Source of the DNA: JAYSRU01 sp043720875
GTDB lineage: Bacteria; Bacteroidota; Bacteroidia; Flavobacteriales_D; Crocinitomicaceae
Reading direction: 5' to 3'
NCBI GenBank assembly: GCA_043720875.1
Contig: JAYSRU010000055.1
Span: 1-17,755 of the forward strand
Length of the DNA: 17,755 nucleotides
In this document: positions 7,687 through 16,204 of the stretch, one piece after another
Layout of the letters: each line of letters opens with the position of its first letter
Numbering within the stretch: position 1 is the stretch's first letter
The notes under the pieces: generated by a model
What the model was told of the DNA's origin: nothing
Seen by the model: only the letters and a program-made list of their open reading frames with translations
The model's database searches: none
Translations under genes and position numbers: made by a program

Positions 7687-7703
7687 ACGTTAAAAAAGAA
7701 GTT

Positions 7704-8690
7704 ATGCGCGTTGCAGTTGTTGGTGCTACCGGGATGGTAGGAAATGTTATGTTAGAAGTATTAAAAGAGCGCAATTTTCCAATTACGGAATTAATTCCAG
7801 TTGCATCTGAAAAAAGTGTAGGCAAAACCATTACCTATGCTGGTAAATCGTGGACCGTTGTAGCCTTACAAACGGCTGTTGACATGCAACCAGACCTTGC
7901 CATTTTTTCTGCTGGAGGTGAAACATCAATCGAATGGGCCCCAAAATTTGCGGACAAGGGTACTGTAGTCATTGACAATAGTTCTGCTTGGAGAATGGAC
8001 CCAACAAAACAATTAATCATTCCAGAAATTAATGGAAATTTAATACAAGCAACTGATAAAATCATTGCAAACCCAAATTGCAGTACCATTCAATTATTGA
8101 TGACCTTAGCGCCATTACACAATGCATACACCATCAAAAGAGTTGTGGTTTCAACTTACCAAAGCATCACGGGAACAGGTGTTAAGGCAGTTCAACAACT
8201 TGAAAATGAACGCGCCGGCATTGCTGGCGAACAGGCATATCCTCATCCGATCGATAAAAATTGTATTCCACAGTGCGACTCATTTCTAGAAAATGGTTAT
8301 ACCAAAGAAGAAATGAAACTTACCAATGAAACCAAAAAGATATTAGACGATAAAATTCAAGTAACTGCAACCGCAGTGCGTGTACCTGTGGTTGGCGGAC
8401 ATTCGGAAGCGGTTAATATTTCCTTTGAAAAAGAGTTTAATGTTGCGGAAGTGAAAGCGCTTCTGGCAGCTACTGAAGGAATCACGTTGCAAGATGATCC
8501 AGCAAATAACGTTTATCCAATGCCACGTATGGCACAACATAAAGACGATGTTTTTGTCGGCAGAATTCGTAGAGACGAAAGCCAACCCAACACGCTAAAC
8601 TTATGGATTGTAGCAGACAACTTGCGTAAAGGTGCGGCCACTAACGCAATCCAAATCGCAGAAATGATGGCAAAAAAAGGATTATTGTAA
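7704..8690 (+). CDS. asd: Aspartate-semialdehyde dehydrogenase
   Basis: The enzyme reduces aspartyl-4-phosphate with NADPH to aspartate semialdehyde, the branch point to diaminopimelate/lysine, threonine and methionine, in the cytosol. From the ATG at 7704 it is 328 residues, normal for the family. The start gives RVAVVGATGMVGN, the Rossmann dinucleotide-binding loop, right at the N-terminus. Also visible are IDNSSAWRMD (90-99), NPNCST with the catalytic Cys126, STYQSITGTGVKAV (150-163), and VPVVGGHSEA with the catalytic His233. The open frame extends back to TTG 7641, but that part is not family-like, overlaps the promoter and runs into the divergent lamin-tail gene start. It may supply diaminopimelate for the peptidoglycan made by the downstream elongation genes, though that link is only positional. 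Confidence 0.97.
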   Translation: MRVAVVGATGMVGNVMLEVLKERNFPITELIPVASEKSVGKTITYAGKSWTVVALQTAVDMQPDLAIFSAGGETSIEWAPKFADKGTVVIDNSSAWRMDPTKQLIIPEINGNLIQATDKIIANPNCSTIQLLMTLAPLHNAYTIKRVVVSTYQSITGTGVKAVQQLENERAGIAGEQAYPHPIDKNCIPQCDSFLENGYTKEEMKLTNETKKILDDKIQVTATAVRVPVVGGHSEAVNISFEKEFNVAEVKALLAATEGITLQDDPANNVYPMPRMAQHKDDVFVGRIRRDESQPNTLNLWIVADNLRKGAATNAIQIAEMMAKKGLL

Positions 8691-8809
8691 GCCCGCGTAT
8701 TTCGGGAAAGCAGTTGCCTTAATCTTATTCCTTTTCACTGTACCCGTTATGCTCATTTCAACGTTGATAAGATGATGTGGTAGTCCCAATTATATACACG
8801 CTACACATG

Positions 8810-8817
8810 TAATTTTG
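8810..8817 (+). promoter_or_regulatory. -7 element 4 bases before the AsmA-family start
   Basis: TAATTTTG is a full TAnnTTTG match, followed by CACC and then ATG at 8822. No TTG lies at a normal -33 spacing. The remainder of the 131-base gap after asd (8691-8809) holds a small CCCG/CGGG inverted repeat at 8692-8706 with no T-run, and nothing else I can name. Confidence 0.45.
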
Positions 8818-8821
8818 CACC

Positions 8822-11488
8822 ATGAAGCGTAGACTTTTTAAACTTTTTAAAATACTCACCATTTCAATAATCAGTATCTGTTTATTGATTTCTGCAGCTT
8901 TGTATTTTTTCAAAGACGATCTTATCAAATATGCAGTGGGCGAGGTAAATAAAAACCTGAAGGCTAAGGTTTATGTTGGCAAAATTGATCTATCATTTTG
9001 GTCTTCATTTCCAGCAGTTTCTATAGATTTCAATTCGGTTTTCATTCCAGATGCTTATCCAGATTCTAAAATGACCGATACGCTTTTCTATGGCGATAGG
9101 TTACGCCTGAAATTCAATTTATGGGATGTATGGAACGAAGAGTACAAGGTAAAGGCTCTCGAAATGCAAGCCGGGAAAATTTATGTCAAATACAACGAAA
9201 AAGGAGAAGAAAACTTTGACATTCTTAAACCAACTAAAGATTCAACTGATCAAAAGCCATTTGCGATAGACCTAAAATACGTTCATTTAGAAAACGTTCG
9301 CTTCGCCTACATCAACTTGAAAACCGAGCAGACCTATGTCAATCATTTTGATAAACTAGACCTATCGGGATCTTTCGCAAATGATGTATTTGACATGTCC
9401 GCGAATAGCCTATCCTACTTGCACGAAGCCAAAAGTGGTAATGTTAAATTACTCAATAATGTGCCCCTCAACTTTAACTTGACCTGTTCCGTGAACAAGC
9501 TCAGCAACTCTGTAACTTTTCCAAAGGCAGACGTTTACTTAGCGAATATTCCGCTACAATTTCACGGGAAAATTGACACAAATAAAGTTGATTTTCAATT
9601 AGTTGGAACTCAACTACCCTTTGAAGATGTTATCAATAAAATGGGCGCCAAGGAGATCCAAGACGTTAAACAATTTAAGGGAAAAGGATTGGTTAATTTC
9701 GACCTAACGCTCAAGGGCGACATGAATGCCCGTAAAAAACCTCTGCTAAAGTGCAAAATTCAAGTGAAAAACGGTGCTTTGACAGAACCTAACTCAGGAC
9801 TTCAAGTAAACAATGTTCAACTAGACATGAATTACCTCAGTAATGGTAGGGCCAATCAAGATTTGTTAGAAATCAATAAATTGCACTTCAACACAGCACA
9901 AGGAGCTTTTGACGCTTCCCTTATAGTTAAAACATTTGATACCCCACAAATTATTGGCGCAGCACATGGCATTATTGATTTGGCGGTATTGCACCAAATA
10001 TTTCCGCTCTATGGCATCCAAAACACAAGTGGAAATATAATTATTGACGGAAAGGCCGATCTTCAAATGAATGCATCTAAAGGCATGGACATCAACTCTG
10101 GTCAAGTGGCGGTTGAACTAAAAAACGCCATGATTCAGCGCACTAATGACAGCCGGATATTTAAAAACATTCAAGGTGAAATTGATTTTACAGGAACCGA
10201 AGCCATCTTGACCGGAATAGCTTTAAAAATACAAGAAACCGATTTGAACGTAAATGGTGTTTTGAAGAATCTTGTTGGATATGCCCGCGGCGTGGAAAAT
10301 TTGGATGGTGCATTAAGCATCTCCTCCAATCAAATTATAGTTGATGATTTGGCTAATACAGTGGTGCCCACAAACGCCATTACCACCGAGGAACGGAATT
10401 GGGTTTTACCCAATGACATCTCGGCGCATGTATTGGTCAACTTGAAAAAAGTTGCCTACCAGGGCCATGTATTTAGTAATATTTCATCCGATTTAATTGT
10501 GGCGAATCGCATCTTGGATTTCCAACAATTTGAAGCTCAAAATGCTGGTTCAAAAGTACAAGGAAGAGTTTCTGTACACGAAAACACACCCGAAAATTAC
10601 ATCTTAAAAACCACACTAAATTCAAGTAACATCTATTTTTCTAAGCTGTTCAAAGAGTGGCAAAACTTCGATCAACAAGTAATTACCGGTGACAATATTT
10701 CGGGATTAATGGAGGCAAAACTTCAGATGGAAGCTCCGTTTGATGGCAGATTGGGAATAGTAAAGCATTTGATTAAAGCAGATGTTTCTATTAAAATCAA
10801 AAATGGTCGTTTAACGAATGTGAAAACCTTTAAAGAAATAATTCAAGACCTCAAAACGAGCAAGGCTAAGCTTCTGCTTTCTAAACAAAGCATAGCACAA
10901 CTTGAATCAAAATTGAATGATATTTCATTTCAAACATTAGAAAACACCTTTACAATTCGAGACGGCGTTTTACAATTCCCCAAAATGGAAATTAAGTCGA
11001 CGGCATTAAATGTATTTGTTGCGGGTGTACATAGCTTCGACAATCAAATAGACTATCGCTTTGATTTCAAATTTCGTGATTTGAAAGAACAAGGAGATTC
11101 AGAATTTGGAACAATTGAAGACGATGGAACGGGCATGCGAATATTCATGCGCATGTCTGGAGACTTAGACAATCCGTTAATTGAATGGGACAAAGAAGCA
11201 AAAAAAGAGCAAGCCTTACAAAATAGAGAGGACGCATTAAATGAAGCAAAATCGATCTTTAAATCAGAATTTGGCATTGGTAAAAGAGACACGAGTATTC
11301 ACAATTACAACCCTAAAGTGAAACAGCGTGAAGAAATAATATTAGAATACGACACCAAAGAAGAAAACCCAAAAGAAACACCTAAACAGAAAGAAAACAA
11401 GTTGTTGAAATCAGTCAAAGAGAAAACCAATAAATGGAAGGAAGCTCAAAAAAAAGAGTCCGAAAACGAATTTGAAATTGGGGATTAA
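8822..11488 (+). CDS. AsmA-family envelope protein
   Basis: The 888-residue protein has a basic N-terminus (MKRRLFKLFK) and a single membrane helix at about 11-30. It is followed by the AsmA-type opening KAKVYVGKIDLSFWSSFPAVSIDF (residues about 47-71 with small gaps) and long runs of alternating beta strands typical of the repeating beta-groove fold. Near 780 comes the AsmA C-terminal signature region (NQIDYRFDFKF, MRMSGDLDNPLIEW). The last roughly 90 residues are highly charged, Lys/Glu-rich and probably disordered or coiled. AsmA-like proteins are anchored in the inner membrane, extend into the periplasm, and are linked to outer-membrane lipid homeostasis or lipid transport. Which lipid or partner applies here cannot be read from the sequence. 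It sits between asd and the mre operon with its own start-proximal promoter element. Confidence 0.88.
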   Translation: MKRRLFKLFKILTISIISICLLISAALYFFKDDLIKYAVGEVNKNLKAKVYVGKIDLSFWSSFPAVSIDFNSVFIPDAYPDSKMTDTLFYGDRLRLKFNLWDVWNEEYKVKALEMQAGKIYVKYNEKGEENFDILKPTKDSTDQKPFAIDLKYVHLENVRFAYINLKTEQTYVNHFDKLDLSGSFANDVFDMSANSLSYLHEAKSGNVKLLNNVPLNFNLTCSVNKLSNSVTFPKADVYLANIPLQFHGKIDTNKVDFQLVGTQLPFEDVINKMGAKEIQDVKQFKGKGLVNFDLTLKGDMNARKKPLLKCKIQVKNGALTEPNSGLQVNNVQLDMNYLSNGRANQDLLEINKLHFNTAQGAFDASLIVKTFDTPQIIGAAHGIIDLAVLHQIFPLYGIQNTSGNIIIDGKADLQMNASKGMDINSGQVAVELKNAMIQRTNDSRIFKNIQGEIDFTGTEAILTGIALKIQETDLNVNGVLKNLVGYARGVENLDGALSISSNQIIVDDLANTVVPTNAITTEERNWVLPNDISAHVLVNLKKVAYQGHVFSNISSDLIVANRILDFQQFEAQNAGSKVQGRVSVHENTPENYILKTTLNSSNIYFSKLFKEWQNFDQQVITGDNISGLMEAKLQMEAPFDGRLGIVKHLIKADVSIKIKNGRLTNVKTFKEIIQDLKTSKAKLLLSKQSIAQLESKLNDISFQTLENTFTIRDGVLQFPKMEIKSTALNVFVAGVHSFDNQIDYRFDFKFRDLKEQGDSEFGTIEDDGTGMRIFMRMSGDLDNPLIEWDKEAKKEQALQNREDALNEAKSIFKSEFGIGKRDTSIHNYNPKVKQREEIILEYDTKEENPKETPKQKENKLLKSVKEKTNKWKEAQKKESENEFEIGD

Positions 11489-11552
11489 AGTAGTCTTGAG
11501 AAACTATAACTTAACGAAAAATAAATTTTATTTCAATTAAAAAAAATAAGGC

Positions 11553-11583
11553 TTTCAAGGTGATATCTGAATTCCTATCTTTG
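11553..11583 (+). promoter_or_regulatory. Promoter for the mreCD-mrdA-rodA operon
   Basis: TTTC (11553-11556, one base off TTTG), a 19-base spacer and TATCTTTG (11576-11583, a perfect TAnnTTTG match) precede the mreC ATG, with 5 bases between the -7 element and the start. This argues that the operon begins at mreC. Confidence 0.55.
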
Positions 11584-11588
11584 TAACC

Positions 11589-12452
11589 ATGCGCAACCTT
11601 TTTGCTTTCTTTCAACGCTTTAAGATCTTTATGTTCTTCATACTATTGCAAGGTATTGCAATACGTTATTATGTTACATACATGAGTTTTCCTAAATCGG
11701 TTGTGTTGTCGGGTGTCTCAGATGTACAAGGCAAAGTGATGGAGGTTCGCAACGAATTAAACAAACAACTTAACCTCAATTCTACCAATATTCGTTTGCA
11801 ATTCGAAAATGTAGCGTTAAAAGAAAAAACCAAGCAATCATTCATTCAACTTGGCAATGGCAAGGTGCAAATTGATGACACCTTATACCGTCAACAATAC
11901 GTTTACATTCCCGCACTGGTCATAAATTCAACTACAGATAGATCTAACAATTTTTTTACAATTAATGCAGGGCGCGTGCAAGGTATTCACGAAGGATTAG
12001 GAGTTATCTCCGACCGAGGTGTTATCGGTGTTGTACATAAAGTGAGCGATCATTATTCATTGATAAAATCCGTACTTACTCAAAACATCAATATCGACAT
12101 CATGGTTGAATCCAACGGTGCTTTTGGATTACTAAAATGGGATGGTAAGAGTCACCGAAAAGGCACATTATTGGGAATTTCAAACGACATGAAACTCAAA
12201 AAATGGCAAAAGATTGTTACCCGTGGTGGATCAGGACTTTTTCCCAGAAACATTCCGGTTGGTAAAATTTGTAAAATTGAAACTATCGAAGGAAAACCAT
12301 TATGGAATGTAACCGTGCTATTCAGTGAAAATTACAAAAGCACCCAACGCGTATACATTGTTAAAAATTTATTGCTTCAAGAACAAAAGAAAATAGAAGC
12401 CCTAATACCAGTAGACCCAAAAGATGACGGAAATATTAAAGCACCTCAGTAG
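11589..12452 (+). CDS. mreC: Rod shape-determining protein MreC
   Basis: MreC is a bitopic inner-membrane protein whose periplasmic part scaffolds and activates the PBP2-RodA pair. The 287-residue product has a cytosolic N-terminus, one membrane helix (about 12-28), a coiled-coil-like segment (about 42-82) and then two small beta-barrel domains. Recognisable pieces are NFFTINAGRVQGIHEGLGVIS (113-133, with a Gly-rich turn), GVIGVVHKVSDHYS, the TRGGSGLFPRNIPVGKI strand (about 210-226) and a basic/acidic tail. Length is usual for Bacteroidota. It starts the operon and its 3' end overlaps mreD by 29 bases in another frame. mreB is not adjacent upstream, which is unusual. Confidence 0.93.
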   Translation: MRNLFAFFQRFKIFMFFILLQGIAIRYYVTYMSFPKSVVLSGVSDVQGKVMEVRNELNKQLNLNSTNIRLQFENVALKEKTKQSFIQLGNGKVQIDDTLYRQQYVYIPALVINSTTDRSNNFFTINAGRVQGIHEGLGVISDRGVIGVVHKVSDHYSLIKSVLTQNINIDIMVESNGAFGLLKWDGKSHRKGTLLGISNDMKLKKWQKIVTRGGSGLFPRNIPVGKICKIETIEGKPLWNVTVLFSENYKSTQRVYIVKNLLLQEQKKIEALIPVDPKDDGNIKAPQ

Positions 12453-12939
12453 ATTTGTACTCATAGGTCTATTACAGATCTTTTTGTTTAGTCGCATCGA
12501 AATAGGATGGGGTATTCACCTCATGATCTACCCTATTTTTATATTTCTTTTGCCCATTACTATTGCCCCTTTCTACCTCATGCTCCTTGCTTTTGGTATG
12601 GGAATAATTATTGACATTACAACACACACTTATGGGATACACGCCTCTGCAGCTACATTCATCGCCTATTTGAGACCGTTTTTATTAAAATACTTCGCGC
12701 CGAGAGATGGATACGAAAGCGGCAACGAAACCAATTTTTTTATAATGGGATCGCGTTGGTTCATTTTTGCCTTTGGAACGTTTCTTTTTTTACATCATGC
12801 TTGGTTCTTCTTGATAGAACAATTTAAGGTCAACGATTTGCTTTATGTACTGCAAAAAATCGTATTAAGCTTGCCACCCACCTTTTTGTTGTGCTTATTT
12901 TTTCAATTCATTTTTGTACGCAAACCACTTGATCGATGA
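12424..12939 (+). CDS. mreD: Rod shape-determining protein MreD
   Basis: A 171-residue, very hydrophobic protein with about five to six membrane helices. It includes the family segment IHLMIYPIFIFLLP (about 31-44), the FGMGIIIDITTHTYGIHASAAT region (about 57-78) and RPFLLKYFAPRDGY (85-98). MreD is the integral-membrane partner of MreC in the elongasome; its biochemical role is still poorly defined. The ATG at 12424 lies inside mreC, giving a 29-base overlap. Its stop overlaps the mrdA start as ATGA. Sequence divergence is high in this family, so the call rests on hydropathy, motifs and position together. Confidence 0.9.
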   Translation: MTEILKHLSRFVLIGLLQIFLFSRIEIGWGIHLMIYPIFIFLLPITIAPFYLMLLAFGMGIIIDITTHTYGIHASAATFIAYLRPFLLKYFAPRDGYESGNETNFFIMGSRWFIFAFGTFLFLHHAWFFLIEQFKVNDLLYVLQKIVLSLPPTFLLCLFFQFIFVRKPLDR

Positions 12940-14777
12940 ATCTTGATGGGCGAAAATATGTAATATTGATTTTAATGCTTTTGGTTGGGATCATATACAG
13001 CGTTCGTTTATTTTACATGCAGGTTGTGGATGATTATTGGACAATAACGGCAACAGCTATTGCTGAGAAGAGACAAGAAATTGTACCTCCAAGAAGCGTT
13101 ATTTTTGATCGATTCAAACAAAAAATTGTCACGAACAAAACCTATTACAACATCATGTATGTTGAGGATAAATGCCAAACTTTCGATACAACGCTATTTG
13201 CATCATTAGTAGGCTGGACCCGCGAACAAGTGAAGTGGAGATACTGGGACATTGTAAAAGGAGAGGGTCGCTACAAAGGAAAATCGAACTATCGAACCTT
13301 TAAACCCTATCCCTTCGTTGAAGAACTAACCAGTGAAGAAATTGCAAAAATTGGCCCTTACCTCGAACGGTTCCCCGGCTTCTATGAAGAAATAACCAGT
13401 ATGCGCAGCTATAATTACAACTCTGGAGCAAACATATTTGGATATTTATCTGAAGTAAGTGAAAACGATTTAGAAAACGATCACTTTTACAGAAAGGCCG
13501 ATAATATTGGTAAAGCCGGACTTGAACGCTACTATGAAACTGAAATGCGGGGCAGAAAAGGAGTGCGTTATATCGTTACCTCAGCATTATCGGAAGCGTT
13601 AGAAAGTTACGCAGATGGAAAGTATGATACTGTCGCAAAACAAGGAGCTGACATCACTTTAGGTTTAGATATTTTATTACAAAGCTACGGTGAAAAATTA
13701 ATGCAAAACAAAAGAGGTTGTATCGTTGCTATTGAACCTGCTACAGGCGAAATTTTAGCCATGGTTTCTGCACCCTGTTACGATCCAAACATGATGGTAG
13801 GGAAACGAAACATTGGGTTAAATTATCCGATTTTAGTGGCCGACCCGCAAATGCCACTCTATCCAAGACCTTTGGCAGCAGAATATCCTCCAGGGTCAAT
13901 TTTCAAATTAATTCAAGCGCTAATTGGATTACAAGAAGGTGTAATCAATGTAAACACGGGGTTTTCTTGCAACAAAAGTTTGGTGGGATGTCATAATCAC
14001 CCACATCCGGGAGATGTACCAAAAGCCGTTCAATACTCCTGCAATCCTTACTTTTATCAAGCAACCAGAAGAATCATTCAACAAGGGAAAAAAAGGAACC
14101 TATACGAAGACGCTGCCGTCGGTTTAGACACTTGGCAGAAATACATGCACAGTTTTGGAATGGGTGAAAAACCATTGACAGACGTAACTGGTATTCGCCC
14201 AGGATTGATTCCAAATGTTGCATTTTACAACAAATGGTATGGCGAAAAGGGTTGGGCTTTCTCAACAATACGTTCCATTTCAATTGGACAAGGGGAGGTT
14301 AAAATGACTCCGCTTCAAATGGGTAATTTGGCTGCAATCTTAGCCAACAGAGGATGGTATTATCCGCCACATTTTGTAAAATCAATCGGAAAAAAAGGAC
14401 CTTTGCCCATTTACAACACCAAGAAAAGAACTATGGTAGATTCAAAATGGTTCGACCCGGTTATTGAAGGAATGCGCAGAGTTGTAAATGAAGGTGGCGG
14501 TACAGGAAGGCAAGCTCGACTAACAGATATGATTGTTTGCGGTAAAACAGGTACAGTAGAAAATAGAGGTGGCGAAGATCACTCTGTTTTTATCGCATTT
14601 GCACCACAAAACAATCCTAAAATTGCTATCGCTGTGTTTGTTGAAAATGCAGGTTTTGGTGGATCTTGGGCAGCGCCAATTGCACGCCTAATGATAGAAC
14701 AGTATATCAATAAAAAAATCAGTGACCCAGCCGTTGAACAACGAATTATTGACGCCAAATTCTTAGATAAGAAATGA
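12936..14777 (+). CDS. mrdA: Penicillin-binding protein 2 (elongation transpeptidase)
   Basis: This class B PBP crosslinks peptidoglycan in the periplasm during side-wall elongation, working with RodA. The 613-residue protein has a short cytosolic start, one membrane helix (about 8-27), a dimerisation/pedestal region (about 45-235, including PPRSVIFDRF and IGKAGLERYYE) and a transpeptidase domain (about 255-590). The three catalytic motifs are intact: Ser321-Ile-Phe-Lys324 (PPGSIFK), Ser368-Cys-Asn370 (YSCN) and Lys537-Thr-Gly539 (CGKTGT). A Cys/His-rich stretch, GCHNHPHPG (351-359), lies just before the SCN motif and is typical of Bacteroidota PBP2 as far as I recall; metal binding there is possible but unproven. 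Overlaps of ATGA at both ends tie it to mreD and rodA. Confidence 0.96.
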   Translation: MNLDGRKYVILILMLLVGIIYSVRLFYMQVVDDYWTITATAIAEKRQEIVPPRSVIFDRFKQKIVTNKTYYNIMYVEDKCQTFDTTLFASLVGWTREQVKWRYWDIVKGEGRYKGKSNYRTFKPYPFVEELTSEEIAKIGPYLERFPGFYEEITSMRSYNYNSGANIFGYLSEVSENDLENDHFYRKADNIGKAGLERYYETEMRGRKGVRYIVTSALSEALESYADGKYDTVAKQGADITLGLDILLQSYGEKLMQNKRGCIVAIEPATGEILAMVSAPCYDPNMMVGKRNIGLNYPILVADPQMPLYPRPLAAEYPPGSIFKLIQALIGLQEGVINVNTGFSCNKSLVGCHNHPHPGDVPKAVQYSCNPYFYQATRRIIQQGKKRNLYEDAAVGLDTWQKYMHSFGMGEKPLTDVTGIRPGLIPNVAFYNKWYGEKGWAFSTIRSISIGQGEVKMTPLQMGNLAAILANRGWYYPPHFVKSIGKKGPLPIYNTKKRTMVDSKWFDPVIEGMRRVVNEGGGTGRQARLTDMIVCGKTGTVENRGGEDHSVFIAFAPQNNPKIAIAVFVENAGFGGSWAAPIARLMIEQYINKKISDPAVEQRIIDAKFLDKK

Positions 14778-16168
14778 GACACAACGATTCACTAACGAAA
14801 CATATCGATTGGGCCGTGTTGGGCACTATTCTTCTCATGGTAACCTTGGGTGTGATCAATATGTATTCGGCGGCTTATGAAGAAGGGCACCCGAGTTTAT
14901 TTGATTTTTCTACCAAGTATGGAAAACAAGTTATGTGGATCTGCTTCTCATTGTTTTTAGGCCTTCTTGTATTTCTAATTGACAGTGACATCTATTATAA
15001 ATTTGCAATTCCTATATTTTTAGCCTGTCTGTTTTTATTGGTTTTGGTATTATTCATGCCTGCAGTAAACGGAGCGCACGCTTGGCTTGGCTTTGGTTCT
15101 ATGGGAATTCAACCTTCAGAATTTGCAAAAATTGGTACTGCAATCTTACTTGCCCGTTACGTTGGCGATTTTAATATTAAGCAGCAAACCATCCGCACAA
15201 CCTTCCTTGCACTTTCTATTCTTTTGGTTCCGATGGTGTTAATTATGCTCCAACCAGATGCAGGAACTTTTGTTGTTTTTACCTCTTTCCTGTTCGTTTT
15301 ATACCGCGAAGGAATTACCTTTGACCCCCTTGTTTTAAAAATAACGAACATTATTCCGGGTGTAAAGTACAAACAAACTTGGATTGGGAGTCACTTCATT
15401 CCCATCTTGTTTGTAATTGTATTTATCTCCCTAATCACCCTTTTTGTATCTAATAACGTCATTACATTTTCGTTTCTCCCTGGGGTCAGTTTCCCTGGTG
15501 TTTGGAGCATTATAGCTACTTTTTCAGCATTATTTATTCTTGCCTTGTTATTTGCAGGACGCTTAGTGCCCAGAAGAAGTCGTGGAGGTATCATAAGTGC
15601 GCTTTTAATAGCTTATCTACTAGGATTGGGGTTAATCAGTGGAATTAATTACGCCTTTCAAAAACTAAAACCTCACCAAAAAGTTAGAATTGAACTCTTT
15701 ATGGGATTGAAAGAAGATCCAAATGGAGAAGACTATAATCGTCATAGAGCAATGGCGGCAGTTGGTTCTGGTGGATTACTTGGAAAAGGATATAATAAAG
15801 CCTCTGTTTCCAGTGTGGAAGCCAACCATGTTCCTGAAAGTGAAACCGATTTTATTTTCTGTCCGTTGTCCGAAGAATGGGGTTTTTTTGGTTCCTTCCT
15901 CATCTTGGGACTATTTGTGTTTCTTCAAATCAAATGCGTCTTTATTGCGGAACGACAGCGTTCGCCATTTAATAGAATTTATGCCTATTCAGTTGCCATG
16001 ATCTTATTCTATCACGTTGCAATTAACATCGGCATGAACATAGGTTTTGCCCCTGTAATCGGAATACCCCTTCCCTTCTTTAGTTATGGGGGGTCATCTA
16101 TGATGTCGTTTAGCATCATGATGTTTATTTTGTTAAAGCTTGACAGCCAAAGGAGAGATATCCTTTAA
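14774..16168 (+). CDS. rodA: Rod shape-determining protein RodA (SEDS glycan polymerase)
   Basis: RodA is the membrane glycosyltransferase that polymerises lipid II during elongation, paired with PBP2. The 464-residue polytopic protein carries the SEDS landmarks: GAHAWLGFGSMGIQPSEFAK (100-119), LQPDAGT (159-165), the MAAVGSGGLLGKGY region (327-340), PESETDFIF with the putative catalytic Asp359, and PVIGIPLPFFSYGGSS (427-442). It is clearly longer than the roughly 370-residue enterobacterial RodA. The extra length lies at about 180-290, where three hydrophobic segments (207-224, 242-262, 271-289) sit between LQPDAGT and the HQKVRI loop. Bacteroidota RodA proteins tend to be longer here, so this is probably lineage-typical. 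The start overlaps mrdA as ATGA; no terminator is evident after the stop. Confidence 0.95.
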   Translation: MRHNDSLTKHIDWAVLGTILLMVTLGVINMYSAAYEEGHPSLFDFSTKYGKQVMWICFSLFLGLLVFLIDSDIYYKFAIPIFLACLFLLVLVLFMPAVNGAHAWLGFGSMGIQPSEFAKIGTAILLARYVGDFNIKQQTIRTTFLALSILLVPMVLIMLQPDAGTFVVFTSFLFVLYREGITFDPLVLKITNIIPGVKYKQTWIGSHFIPILFVIVFISLITLFVSNNVITFSFLPGVSFPGVWSIIATFSALFILALLFAGRLVPRRSRGGIISALLIAYLLGLGLISGINYAFQKLKPHQKVRIELFMGLKEDPNGEDYNRHRAMAAVGSGGLLGKGYNKASVSSVEANHVPESETDFIFCPLSEEWGFFGSFLILGLFVFLQIKCVFIAERQRSPFNRIYAYSVAMILFYHVAINIGMNIGFAPVIGIPLPFFSYGGSSMMSFSIMMFILLKLDSQRRDIL

Positions 16169-16204
16169 ATTTACTACCGAACATAGTTACAAAGAATAAA
16201 ATAC

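Noticed and set aside
7641..7703. In-frame N-terminal extension of asd starting at TTG 7641 or ATG 7650
   Set aside because: It adds residues not seen in the family, overlaps the perfect -7 element at 7679-7686, and runs into the divergent gene's start. The Rossmann motif begins right after ATG 7704.
8692..8706. CCCG/CGGG hairpin just after asd as a terminator
   Set aside because: The stem is only 4 bp with a 7-base loop and is followed by AAAGCAG, not a T-run.
11508..11530. AT-rich AAATAAA/TTTATTT palindrome before mreC as a terminator or operator
   Set aside because: It is made only of A and T, has a one-base centre, and is expected by chance in this AT-rich gap.
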